DNA of 61,042 nucleotides from NCBI GenBank assembly GCA_009746045.1, contig RPFO01000663.1:1-61042 (forward strand). Direction: 5' to 3'. A model generated the notes under the pieces. That model was not told the DNA's origin and ran no database searches. It was given only the letters and a program-made list of their open reading frames with translations. The stretch's first letter is position 1, and the number at the start of each line of letters is the position of its first letter. Source of the stretch: Mesostigma viride. Its lineage: Eukaryota > Streptophyta > Mesostigmatophyceae > Mesostigmatales > Mesostigmataceae. The translations under genes and the position numbers were made by a program. Below, one piece after another: positions 10,901 to 26,058 of the stretch.

Positions 10901-11370
10901 CGTTTTGGACTAGCACAGTCTCTGGCCATTACGCTCAAGCTACTAGAAGGGACGCCTATCATCGACTTCATCACGACGGCTGATCCGTCCAATCTCACAA
11001 TGAAGTTGACGCGCGACGAGACGATTGCACTAGGGAATAGAATTGACGGCGAAATTGCCGACAAGGCCTGGTTCATGCGCTCAACATTTGGATACCAACG
11101 GCGAGCAGGCGAGGCTGGTAGGTTGTCTTTTGCACAGTGTAGCGGGCTCGTCAACAGGTTGTTAAGCCCAACTCTGGGAATTTCTGCCAAAGGGTCAAAG
11201 GGCAACAGCCGTGGCGGTGGTTGCTTGGAAATTTCGAAGGCGGACATGCATGCGTTTCTTGATAGGTATAAACCCTCGTGGTGGGGCGATGAGAAGGATT
11301 ATTCGATCACGTCGTTGTCTGGCCTGTCGATGGATGAAATCGCTCCTTCCTGCATGGAGCGGATAAGTAG
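7945..11370 (+). pseudogene. PLV primase plus UL9-like helicase (several frameshifts)
   Basis: Replication protein of about 1,140 residues. The N-terminal part has the archaeo-eukaryotic primase acidic pair in VVPYFDFDWE (about residues 92-101), and a Cys/His segment RICLKIHDNN...YRCHQDSQHRF (about 370-400) like the zinc module of UL52-type primases. A Walker A motif QSNCGTGKS follows near 9290-9316 and Walker B LLILDEI near 9599. The C-terminal helicase block FSPTITVGVS...QQIFRVR (~10090-10220) matches UL9/origin-binding-type SF2 helicases of large DNA viruses. Frame changes occur near 9425-9440, 9660-9670, ~9870, ~10220, ~10570 and 11350. The last is a one-base loss relative to the inverted copy at 60729, which keeps the expected stop. 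The stop by homology is 11368-11370. It may be inactive, or the breaks may be read errors. Confidence 0.8.
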
Positions 11371-11531
11371 TTTTAATATTTTAATAAAAGCCTGTTTTTC
11401 TGCCATGCATTTCTTTGTAAAAACAACCTCCAAGACGTCGCGCTCACTGTCTCCTCGTCCGAGTAGACGTCGATCCGGTTCCGGTCACACCCCGCCGCGC
11501 GGCCCTCGCCGCCTCCCTCACCATGCGAGGA

Positions 11532-11911
11532 CATGGCGAAAAATTGGGCGTTCTTTCTCTTAAGAGTAAGTACGTGCAATTTTTCGCCACATCCAACAAC
11601 TCACGCCAACCCGGCGCCGGCCAGTGGGGGGGGTGGCGAAAAATTGGGCGTTCTTTATATATAGAGTAAGTACGTGCAATTTTTCGCCATCACTCTCACA
11701 CCTTGACAAACACCTCCTATGACCCGCGCCAAGGGGTGGCAGGGTGGCGAAAAATTGGGCGTTCTTTATATATAGAGTAAGTACGTGCAATTTTTCGCCA
11801 TCACTCTCACACCTTGACAAACACCTCCTATGACCCGCGCCAAGGGGTGGCAGGGTGGCGAAAAATTGGGCGTTCTTTCTCTTAAGAGTAAGTACGTGCA
11901 ATTTTTCGCCA
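11532..11911 (+). repeat. Tandem hairpin array, 4 units, at the PLV end
   Basis: Four units (about 11533-11590, 11634-11690, 11743-11800, 11855-11911) each start GGCGAAAAATTG and end CAATTTTTCGCC, giving a perfect 12-bp stem around a ~30-nt loop. Two loop types alternate: one with TATATATA, one with the palindrome CTCTTAAGAG. Each loop ends GAGTAAGTACGTG. Spacers of ~50-55 bp carry a conserved CTTGACAAACACCTCC...CGCGCCAAGGGG segment. Such phased hairpins at a viral terminus could be replication-origin, terminal-protein or resolution sites; no function is shown by the sequence. Confidence 0.85.
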
Positions 11912-12034
11912 TCACTCTCACACCCCAACACACCATCACAACTGCCGGGGGGCGGTGACAGATGCCAGCCTAAATGTCACACCCCTGGTGAGCAGTGCCC
12001 CCATATGCCATGGGGTCAAGGAAAGTCTGGAGAC

Positions 12035-12062
12035 GGGTTTGGGTTCAGGGTTTAAGTTTTAG
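12035..12062 (+). repeat. Degenerate telomere-like tract in the PLV terminus
   Basis: GGGTTTGGGTTCAGGGTTTAAG-type sequence, a degraded TTTAGGG series. The inverted copy at 59949-59985 is better preserved. It lies about 130 bp inside the viral end. Confidence 0.45.
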
Positions 12063-12213
12063 CTAGGGTGAGACCCCATCCTAGGCCGCGGTCACTATAG
12101 GGTCACTATAGGGGTGGCAGATGCCAGCATAAGGGTGGTGCACATTTGCTAGTCGCGATGACGGAATGATGACGGAATGATGATGGAAGATAATTAATTA
12201 ATTAATTAATTAA

Positions 12214-13119
12214 TTTCAGGTAACAGTAACCTTCCCCCTGGATTATTATCAAGCCCTGATCAAGCAAGCTGTTTCCGGCCCCACTGACTAGGTCATCTAG
12301 TCGCTCAACACGTAAGCCAGCCATAATTTCAATGCAGAGGGCTACACATTTCCATCTCCATTCATATTCATCATCCTGAACGACTCGAAAACGCGGAAAA
12401 GATAACGGCAGGCTCAAGCTACCATGGTCCAGATTCTCCCGATTTCTGGCCTGCGCTGGTTGTCTCCTTGATATACCAATTATTGATGGACCCAAGCTTC
12501 GAGCATCACGCTTCTTCATAATTAAGTGAGACAACCACGGGAGTCATAACTACGCGTCGCGAGGTGGCCCCTCGGCCCCGGTGTAAAGCAGATTACTAAA
12601 ACAGACGTCACTATCCCAGATAGGTCATAGCTGACATCCGTATACACTTCACGAGGGTGGCCCCTGGGATCGACTTTAAGATTAAAAGGTAACAAAGCCT
12701 CTGCTCCCTATTACCCGCAACAGTCATCACTGCCAGTGATGAGTAGAGCTCACCCAAGTGAAGCTCGGGCGCTTCCAGCGCGCACAGGTCATTTCTGCTG
12801 CCAGGTAACGCTGAGGCTGATCGTCGTTGTTGTGGTGGTGGTGGTGGCCGTGGCACATTCGCCCTTGCCCCTCTCAAGAGCCTCGGCCCCTCATCCCCTT
12901 CCCTCCCTTTTACCCATGAGACCCTGCCCCCCCCTTTTCGCATTGACCACAAGGGCCATTATCGCGAGCCAACCCCTGGGGAAAAAGGCTGCCTTGCAAA
13001 GACAAAGGTCATGAATGACCTCGTGCCACCCCCCTTTCCCCTGCACCGGCTGCACGATGGTCATGAGCCTCTTTGAGGCAGTGTTGCGCCCCCCCCTTTC
13101 CCTGTCCCCTGCACGATGG
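12214..13119. other. Host intergenic region downstream of the LYR gene
   Basis: About 900 bp with no convincing gene. At 13025-13118 there are two to three degenerate tandem copies of the 3' end of the neighbouring exon (minus strand; each contains ATCGTGCAGGGGA followed by a G-rich tract). At ~12760-12785 (minus) there is a diverged copy of the exon's AAGCGCCCGAG segment. A GT-rich run lies at 12829-12850. Confidence 0.5.
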
Positions 13120-14710
13120 TCATGGCCCCCCCACTCTCCCCTTCCCCTGCACGATCGTGACCGACTGGAACTCGGGCGCTTTCACGCGCTGGAGCTGGTT
13201 GGTGCCGCGCCGAAGGAGAGCCTCAATCTGCAGGATGCTGCGGGGGCTTACCTGCCAGGGGGGGGGGGGGAGGGAGAAGAGGGGGGGTTGATTGGGTGAG
13301 CATGGGGGGAAGGGGGAGAAGGGGGAAACAAGGGAGGGAGGGCCGATGAGGGGAAGGGGGAAACTGGGCAGGAAGGGCTGATGAGGAGAAGGATGAAAGG
13401 GGGTAAAAGGGGGTGAAGTGGGTGAAATGGGTTGGTTTAAATGGATGGTCGGCTAAGAATAGGGAGTGGCATGTTCCTAAATGGAAGGAAAAGGGGGGTG
13501 ACGCGCCAGGAAATGGGGGAAAAGGGGGAGTAAGTGGGGATAAACTAGGGGGGCGGTTGGGACTTCTGCAAGTCTGCTGAAGAAACAGGAGATCAAGCAA
13601 AACATCATTTACCACTATCATGAATGTGAGTGATATCCCTATCATAAACAGTGATGGCAGCAACCCTGGGCTGTTCCCCCTGAGATCCTGCCGCTTGGCA
13701 ACGCAAATGGGAACGCAAACCCTGTCAAGGGGTTGGATTCCAGTTTTACAGCGCTAACGTTGCACAGTCACCAACCTACCGCATACAGTGATCAACCTAG
13801 AGCTTGGCAAGGCAGCCCCTGTCAGGGGGTTGGATTATGATTGAGAAGGCAGGATTACGTACGACAGGACTAGTATCACTAGAGCTTCGCAAAGCAACCC
13901 TGACAATGTCGCATGTCACCGCATCCACGGTTCAGGATGCACTCACGGTTCAGGATGCACCCGTGGATGCTGATCTGGCAGGGCCGGGTGAAAGGAAATA
14001 TGCCACACAAGTTTGTGATGTCCCTTGCAGAAGGCGTGCTAAAAGGGCTTGGCATCATCGGATGAACTGTTTCCTGTGTCTCTATTATATATAGATACAA
14101 TGAACCCCGAGGCAGCTGTGGCACTTGAGGGCAAGCAGGTGACAGGCAGGGATGATGTTTGGGTTTCTAGACGGCAGGAAATCCGCTGACCAGAAGCGGT
14201 ATATGCTCGGAACACAGCCCTTTTTCTCAACGGCAGCAGTCTCACAGACCTACAGCACACCGACGATTACGTTGGGCAATAACGACTAGAACGTAAGCTG
14301 AGCAAAATTCTCGGCACTGTGTCCTGATTGTATCTATTCAGGTAGTCACGATATTGCCATGCATCGCGATATCATCGTTTGCCTTACAGCTGCTCGTTGA
14401 GGCAACCAGCGCAGACCTGCCTGTCTGCCACGAAAACAGAGGTGACCGGGGGAAGCTATGCATAAGCGCGGGAAATGGAAGAGGAAAATGCCGGCTCGCA
14501 CTAAGCCACAACGCGTGCTGTTCCTCCTGGTTGCACAGGCACGACATGTCCAGGTTCAACCCGATGGCTTAAGCTTACCTCCTTTCCATATTTCTCAAAC
14601 TCAAGCCGGACAAACTTCTTGATTGCGATCGAGTTCTGGGGCTCTTTCTTCCCTGCCTCCCTAAGGAAGCTGCGGTAGAGACCAAGAACCCTCTTTTGCA
14701 AGCCGCTCAT
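13120..14710 (-). CDS. SDHAF1: SDHAF1-like LYR-motif assembly factor (two exons)
   Basis: Two exons, 14710-14579 and 13251-13120, each 132 nt, joined in phase 0 by a GTAAGC donor and a pyrimidine-rich acceptor ending CTGGCAG. The product is 87 aa. Exon 1 begins MSGLQKRVLGLYRSFLRE, with the LYR tripeptide preceded by the usual hydrophobic helix. Exon 2 contains ILQIEALLRRGTNQLQ, matching the (Y/F)IEYLLR.G..QL signature of succinate dehydrogenase assembly factor 1, and ends shortly afterwards as that family does. SDHAF1 binds LYR-recognising Fe-S chaperones in mitochondria and helps mature the SdhB subunit of complex II. The last ~8 residues run into a G-rich duplicated tract, so the exact C-terminus is uncertain. 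The intron is 1,327 bp. The gene is head to head with the EamA gene. Confidence 0.82.
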
Positions 14711-15809
14711 CGCGAGAGCTATATCCGCATCTGCTTCATTCCCGAGCGACAGTAACAGCACGCTTCCGGGAAAAAAACACCCCGCTGGGTCTGTAAAGGC
14801 CACGTCATTAACATACTGTAGCTTTCATGGCGGCATAGAACTCCGCATTCAATCAGGGGAGATTCCAGCTTAATCGAGGAATTGCCAGTCGCACTGGCCA
14901 AACGGTAAAGGAGCAACAAGGACCACGCATAAAGCTAGTCTGATGTTATGTCGCCTCATCGCGCATCGACAGTTCGCAAATCCAGGGAATTATCTACATC
15001 TGGCAATGGTGGCATGCGGGAAAGAAATCAACCTCATCGACGTGGCCAGCAGCAAAATTAATTACCGTGCAACGTGACGGACGGGCCGGGGTCATCGATC
15101 AACCAGCGCAAGAATGTGACTGGATTTGTGGAGGCTGGATTCCCCCCAAGCAGGGTTACCCATGGCTGGAATTTGGCGGTTTCAGTCTTGATTGAGCGGA
15201 AAGTGTGATTCAGGGTGGCCGGCCAGGTTGCCATAGCGTACAGTGACCACGACAAGACATCAAAAATCTGGATTCGATTTGGACATAAGTACACGTCCGC
15301 AAATAATTATGGCAATCAACCGAATCAAATGAATCAAGGCATGCATAGCCGGTGACAAATTTTATTATGTCTACTAGTTCTCAGACGTTGACAGTTGGTT
15401 ACCTACTTACCTATGCATTACATACGTCCGGAATACAATTCTGTGGTATTATACATTATTAAGGAAATCTCGACGTCGACTCTCGCAACGCCCAACACCT
15501 TGCGGCCAATTGCCGATTGTTCTTGGGTGCCGAGTTTCCACACTAATTGGTTCCCATGGGCCGAACTTCGATTCACACGTTCCGAACTTGATACAACCGG
15601 TGTAAAGAATGCATTACCCGGCAATTACTTGGACGAGTACGCTGCGTGAAAACCGAGCATAACCAAATTTAATGGGGCATGAACGGATCGAGATGGCTTT
15701 ATTAGCGTGAAGTTTAAGAAGGCTGCCCCCTGCAAAAGCTACGAGCACGGAGGCATAGCTTCCCCACTTCTTCTTGGCATGCAGCAGTAAAAGCTTCTTT
15801 ACATACAGA
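14711..15809. promoter_or_regulatory. 1.1-kb divergent intergenic region
   Basis: Lies between the start codons of the minus-strand LYR gene and the plus-strand transporter gene, so it must hold both promoters. No TATA box at a convincing position was identified; small ORFs here look like chance. The transporter transcript leader may itself contain a splice site, since the chosen ATG reads ATGGTAAGT. Confidence 0.4.
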
Positions 15810-21200
<5,391 letters not shown>

Positions 21201-22437
21201 TCAGGCCGTGCGGACTAAGCCCTGTGTCGTCACTGATAATCAGGCGAGGGCATCGCAGGCGTACTGACAGGCCCAGGGGCCGTTGCTGGTGTCGGGGGAC
21301 GTGAAGATTGATTGTGGTGCGGTTTGCAATTTTAGCATTGTGCAGCTGATCGATTTTTCGGCTTGATTTGAGACCAGTGAGGAGTTAAAGCCGTAGTCAG
21401 CCAAGTGAGCGCTTGCGTGCATGCACGAAGGCATTTCACCGAATATTTATTAAAGCCCGAGTCAGACCGTGCTGACTGGTCCCACGCCAGCATCGAAGGG
21501 GTGTGGACAGGGCTGGGGATGATGTTGTGCCGGGTAGAGCCTCTGTGTCAAAGTTCTAGTAGCCAGTGAGGCCTAGTAGTGAGGCCAGTAAGTAAGCACT
21601 TTGTGCGTGCGCGATGCTGCGGCTTTGCAAGGCAATCCCCTTTGGTGGCATGTCACGGACAAGTGCCTTTGAAAGCCTTACAGGCCGTGCTGAGAGATTC
21701 CTATGCCAGACCAATGCCAGTACAGATGCCAGCACCAGCTTCAGCAGCTGCGGCAGCAACACTGAGCATTGGTGGCAGGGGGAGCTTCCGCATGGCTGTT
21801 GGTAAGATCAAGTGTTGGTAAAATCTATCAGGGATCATCACCGTTACTATTGCCATATGGGATTGAGTCAGGGCATGCAGACCCCAGCTGCACGGTGAGT
21901 GCATGTTGCCCCATCTCAACCATGGCAACTAGTAAGGACAAGCTGGGTCAAGTGGGTGCAGCAGGGGAACTTTATGATGTCAAAATGTGTTGGCTGGGGG
22001 CAAGTTATTCAGTAATTAATTAATTCATTAATTGAACACGTGCTCCCGTTGGGGAGTCACGGAGCAGCAGAGTGCTTGTAATCCCTGAGTGTGCAACGTG
22101 GGAAGTGGGCAGAGACCATGCACCCCCGTCCCTCATGCCACAGGCATTCAATAGGGTGCACAATCGGACCCGTCGAAACGATCCGGCATCCCTGGGCTGT
22201 GGGTGCAATATGACCCGTGTGAGCATTGCATTTCTATGGAGACGCGAGCAAACAGGCGGTGCTAGGCGAGACACATAGCTAGGCTGGCGGATGTCTGTTG
22301 GCTACTGGTTAGGCTATAATAGGCATGCATGGCTACGTTCGATCTACCCTGCATAGGCGTTGTTCATGGTATGGCTAGGAGCTCTGGTGTCCAGGTTGCA
22401 TCACCCAAATATGGGTGTGACTACATGGAGACAACTA
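21201..22437. other. Region 3' of the transporter gene, no gene seen
   Basis: Contains decayed repeats of the terminal exon: CTGACAGGCCC.GGGGCC.TTGCTG at 21147 recurs at ~21259, and TTAAAGCC.TAGTCAG at 21188 recurs near 21384 and 21450. From 22013 a 250-bp repeat block begins (see next entry). No coding potential recognised. Confidence 0.5.
22013..22262 (+). repeat. Dispersed repeat starting with (TTAA)n, copy 1
   Basis: Starts AATTAATTAATTCATTAATT, then GTGCTCCCGTTGGGGAGTCA. It is matched in the same orientation at 24243-24480, including GATCCGGCA, GTGGGTGCAATA and TGTGAGCAT. Class unknown. Confidence 0.7.
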
Positions 22438-22875
22438 CCGTAGTGGTCAAAATCACTTTGCGTCTAACTACTTTGCGAATCGACCTCGCAAACTGCTATC
22501 GATGGGCTTCATTTTGGGTCGCAAAGTTCAAAAGTTACCGCGCCGCGCCCGCGCCGCGCCCGCGTCGCGCCGGGCCTTTAGAGCCCGCTCAAGCTTGGCT
22601 AGCGAACGCGTCGCGCCACAATTTTCGCGTGAGTTAGGAAATAAATCCTTATTAAAAAAACATCCTTATCTAATACATCCTTATTGAAGTAATATACCAT
22701 TACTGCTATATGAACAGAAACAGACAACGCAGGCCAAGTGCCTCGCCTGACCCTAAACAAGTCGACCGGCTCGCAAACCTAAAACTTTGCCTTCATTTTG
22801 GGTCGCAAACTTGAAATTTCACCTTCATTTTGGGTCGCAAAGTAGTTAGTCGCAAAGTGATTTTGACCACTACGG
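22438..22875. mobile_element. 438-bp MITE with 40-bp TIRs and TA duplication
   Basis: The ends are inverted copies beginning CCGTAGTGGTCAAAATCACT and matching at 39 of 40 positions, flanked on both sides by TA (22436-22437, 22876-22877). The interior holds GC-rich short repeats and more GGGTCGCAAAGT-type subterminal repeats and has no ORF. TA target duplication and the small size fit a non-autonomous Tc1/mariner-type element. It abuts a LINE fragment. Confidence 0.85.
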
Positions 22876-22877
22876 TA

Positions 22878-23616
22878 TTCCTGGACTCATGGCGATCCCC
22901 GGCTGCTCGACGGGAAGGAGGTCGAGTTCCGTGATCACTTCAAACTGCTGGGGAGCATGCTCCGGGACACCGCCGACGATGCGGACATCCGCATCGGCCT
23001 GGCCTGGGCCAGGCTTCGTTCGCTCAACCCCGCTGGCACTCGAAGGACCTGGGCGAGCACCGCAAGCGAGTGCTCTTCAAGGTCCTGGTCCTCACGGTGC
23101 TCACCTATGGCGCCGAGGCATGGACGCTCACGGACACGCTGGCCGCACGGCTGGACGGCACGTTTACCAGGATGGTCCGACAGGTCCTGAACGCAGGGTT
23201 TTCCGCACATAGGTCTTTAGAGTCTTTGTATCAGGGTATGCCTCGCATTTCGGACGAGATTAGGCAGCTTAGGATAGCATTCGTAGGACATCTTGCTCGC
23301 ACCAGTCAGGTAGACACCGAACTCGGTCTGGCCGGCCCCCAGCGGCTTGGCCAACCAGGGCGGCATATCCTGACCTGGCCTGGCCCCAAGGACATTCCTA
23401 GAAAGATGGGTGAAACCTGCCATGAACTATACACAGCAGTTGCTCGCCCACCTAGTGGTCCCAGCCCAGTTTCAACACCGCATTTCCTCCCTCTCTCTTG
23501 CTTGGACTGCTATGCAGAACAAGAAGAGGTGGAAGACGATTGTCCAGGCTCACACACCAGCCCCTGTGGGCAAGCCCCCCCGGCCCCCCCCCCAGGAGGA
23601 AGGGGCGCTTTGCTGA
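22878..23616 (+). pseudogene. 3' fragment of a LINE reverse transcriptase ORF
   Basis: Coding-like sequence in two to three frames: first the thumb-like FRDHFKLLGSML segment (~22930-22970), then after a frame change near 23040 a segment with VLFKVLVLTVLTYGAEAWTL and LDGTFTRMVRQVLN, the 'YG.E.W.L' block found downstream of the RT domain in APE-type LINEs. The polymerase core is missing. The MITE lies directly upstream, so it either inserted in this relic or marks its edge. Decayed and non-functional. Confidence 0.7.
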
Positions 23617-24242
23617 CTAGAGTAGTTAGGATTTTCAAGATTAGCTTAGAGTTAGCTTAGTTCGGTTTCGCGGTTTCGCCCACCTCCATCCATCCAGTAA
23701 GGAATACGTGCTACATGATCTCCCAACGGAGTCATGTTATAAATTAAGTTTTAATTGCGATCCAACGTGCTCGTGGAAAGGACATTATCAAGGAGACAAC
23801 CAGTCTAGCACGTGGGGGGCTTCCACAGCGCTGGTTGTTGACTATCAAGTCCCCGCCCCTCCAGAACACCTTGCAACCAAAAAAGTCCATGAGCTTCTTG
23901 GGGCCTTGCTTTGGTTGGTTTGGTGGAGGTACACGGCCACAGGTTGCGTCGCTGCTGCTGCTGAGCGGGAATCAGGTCGTCATCCAGCGTCCAGGGGAGG
24001 TCGTGCAACTTCTTGCGGCGAGAGAGGAACAGCCGCAAGCTTATCCTCCATGGAGCTGAAGGTGAGCAGGACTGGTGGGTGTGCCCCCAATCGTCCCGTG
24101 AATGGGGAAGGCGGTGCCCACGCAGCTTTACTTCACCTTTGAGGTCCAGGTGGGTACTGGGAGCTGGCTCCTGAGCTCGTCCTCAAGATTAAGGTTGCCG
24201 TCTCCCCTTGCGGCTGGGGGAAACGACGCAGCACCACGCGGC
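23617..24242. other. Unassigned region, no gene recognised
   Basis: Contains a 144-codon open frame at 23708-24142 with Cys- and Gly-rich low-complexity sequence and no recognised domain; I do not call it a gene. Confidence 0.3.
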
Positions 24243-24480
24243 ATTAATTAATTAATTAATTAAACTCGTGCTCCCGTTGGGGAGTCACGGAGCACCGAAG
24301 TGCTTTTAATCCCTGTGTGTGCACTACAGGAGAAAGGGCAGAGACCCCCAGTCTCCTTCATGCCAAAGGCATGCCACAGCTGCAATCGGGCGCGGCTAGC
24401 TAAAAGGACAGGCTAACGATCCGGCAAACTGTGGGTGCAATAAGACCCATGTGAGCATGTCATAGCAAGGAGCGTGGGCA
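24243..24480 (+). repeat. Dispersed repeat starting with (TTAA)n, copy 2
   Basis: Same orientation as 22013-22262, starting TTAATTAATTAATTAATTAA and CTCGTGCTCCCGTTGGGGAG, with moderate divergence. The two copies bracket the MITE and the LINE fragment. Confidence 0.7.
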
Positions 24481-24539
24481 AGTAATCTGAACATAGCCAG
24501 GGCGTAGCATGGCTGTACTAGAACACGCGGCATTGACGG

Positions 24540-25347
24540 CGGGCGCGGTCGGTGGTCTCGCGTTCTTCCGCTCGGCGATGGGCTTACATCTCCTGCAGCT
24601 TCGTGGCGATGGCGTCTGTGGGATGTACCTTGACTGTAGTCGCTGACTGCAGTACGTCCGCGAAGGATCGAGTGCGGCGAGACGCTGCCATGCATCCGCC
24701 TGCCGGGTGCCTCCGGGGCTGGCCGGGATGAGGGATGGAGGCCGTCTGCGCCGCGATCTCCACGGGTCCTGCACGGCCTGGCAGGGCCTCTGTTTGGGCA
24801 GTTATGGCTTTAAGCTTTTTGGTGAGAAGGCCGCACTTGCCCTCCACCTGGTTGAGGCCAGAGAGTACTGGGCGGCATGTGCATCAGAAGCCTGAGCCGC
24901 GGTCTACAGCGCGGTGAGCTGGGCTACGTTGGAGCTTGTCAGCCCAAGGCGACCTTGGTTTCCGCACTGGAGACCCGGGCCTCCACCGTGCTGACAAAGT
25001 CGTGCATGGTCAGCGATGTCAGCTTCTCGGCCAGCGGCCAGGTCACGTGCTCCTCCAGCACTGCGCGGATGTCATTCTTGCTGAGGGAGCCGGGGTCGGT
25101 GTGGCTGCTAGTGCATGGTGCTTGGCGGGAGGATGGGTACGTGGCGGAGCGCAGTGACAAGTACGCGTACATTCGTTGAGCTGATCGAAAGAAGCTCAGT
25201 GTACAGGACAGCGAGGCTGATGGGGCTGCTCCGACAGGCCTGGGTGAGGAACTCCGGCCTCCACAGCCGTACGTCAGCGCAATTGGCCCCAAGGGCCCCA
25301 TCCATATGGGCTTGAGTGCGTTCCTTTGCCAAGAACAAGATGACTTA
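24540..25347 (-). pseudogene. Decayed minus-strand ORF remnant, possibly retroelement gag-like
   Basis: Several short minus-strand frames (25301-24939, 24847-24584) encode helical, coiled-coil-like sequence such as AEKLTSLTMHDFVSTVEARV and a DVLQSATTVKVHP segment reminiscent of LINE ORF1 or gag-type proteins. Stops and frame changes interrupt it. Its right edge meets the Copia relic at ~25348. No family is secure. Confidence 0.3.
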
Positions 25348-25800
25348 GTGGTTAAACAGCCTAGTGCTACCTAGCGCCGTCGCCACGATCTGGCTTAGCG
25401 CTTCCCTGGCAAGGTCTAGAGCAGTGCGGTTGTGATATGGCTGCCCTGATAGGCAACCTCTATACGCCGTTAGACGTAGCCGCAAGTGCGTCCCGAAGCC
25501 GCACTAGCTCTTCCACCGCAAACTGCCCTGCCTTGCCTGGGGATACTACGACGCGAGCCCTTTGTACAATCAGGTCCGCCGCCGCTGGCTTGTTTCCTCC
25601 TGCCGACACCGCTACCCACCCCTCTTCTGCCAAACCCCACGCAACATAGGCAGCTTGCACAAACGTAGGAGCGTTTGCTTGATTGCGGTAAGGAAAGAAT
25701 GCTTGCGTATCACGCTGGTCACCTGCTTCTCCCGCGCTGTTGCCGCTAGACGATGAACCATGGACATGAAAGCTCTCATGGAAAGCAATAGTACGATTTG
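25348..25800 (-). pseudogene. Relic of the 5' internal region of a Copia-2-like element
   Basis: The minus strand matches the start of the internal region of the Copia element at 40202 onward: CGTACTATTGCTTTCC just after the LTR edge, then an ORF whose product shares GWVAVS, GGN.PAAAD and VVVSPG..G..AVEELVR with the protein at 40225-41203. Homology ends near 25348 in TTTAACCAC. It keeps an intact frame where the young copy has an indel (~40490), showing that the ancestral gene was open. The LTR that should adjoin at 25800 continues at 29180 beyond an inserted element. Confidence 0.8.
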
Positions 25801-25922
25801 AGTCGGTGGCCGTAAGTTTACTCAGTTGGACAAGGATTCAAGTGAGCAAACTTTCGGCGCGCAACGCGCGGCTTGTTCAGGAACTACGGCAAATCGAAAA
25901 ATGCCTAGGAACTTTTGGATTC

Positions 25923-26058
25923 GCCTAGGCTTTTTTTTTTTCAGGACTAGATCTGAACAAAAAAAAGCCTAGGCAATTTTTTTCAGGACTAGATCTGAAC
26001 AAAAAAAAGCCTAGGCTATTTTTTTTCAGATCTAGTCCTGAAAAAAAAAAGCCTAGGC
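25923..26058. repeat. Array of GCCTAGGC palindromes with a flipped core
   Basis: GCCTAGGC occurs at 25923, 25967, 26009 and 26051. The first two intervals hold poly-T, CAGGACTAGATCTG, then poly-A. The third holds the same core inverted (CAGATCTAGTCCTG). The block can fold into nested hairpins. It is subterminal in the TIR element. Confidence 0.9.

Larger units (their letters stand above)
11157..12213 (+). repeat. Left copy of the ~1.0-1.1 kb PLV terminal inverted repeat
   Basis: This stretch matches the reverse complement of 59809-60945. It comprises the last ~70 codons of the helicase gene, an array of hairpin units, an ~250-bp block with two copies of TCACTATAGGG and telomere-like DNA, and a final GATGACGGAATGATGACGG segment ending in a (TTAA)n tract (12188-12213). 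Both copies stop at that AT tract, beyond which the sequences are unrelated. The outer end of the viral element therefore lies at about 12190. Identity is high in the terminal 250 bp and hairpins with small indels elsewhere. Confidence 0.85.

Noticed and set aside
10750-11247. 165-aa minus-strand ORF opposite the helicase end
   Set aside because: Antisense of conserved helicase coding sequence; part of it is in the inverted repeat, where the coding strand is the helicase strand.
11532-11911. CRISPR array
   Set aside because: Units are inverted-repeat hairpins with conserved spacers at a viral terminus in a eukaryotic genome; there are no unique spacers and no cas genes.
11373-11931. ORFs over the hairpin array (repeated CESDGEKLHVLTL)
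   Set aside because: They follow the tandem repeat and occur again in the inverted array at 60.3-60.8 kb in other frames; the stem conservation, not protein, explains the sequence.
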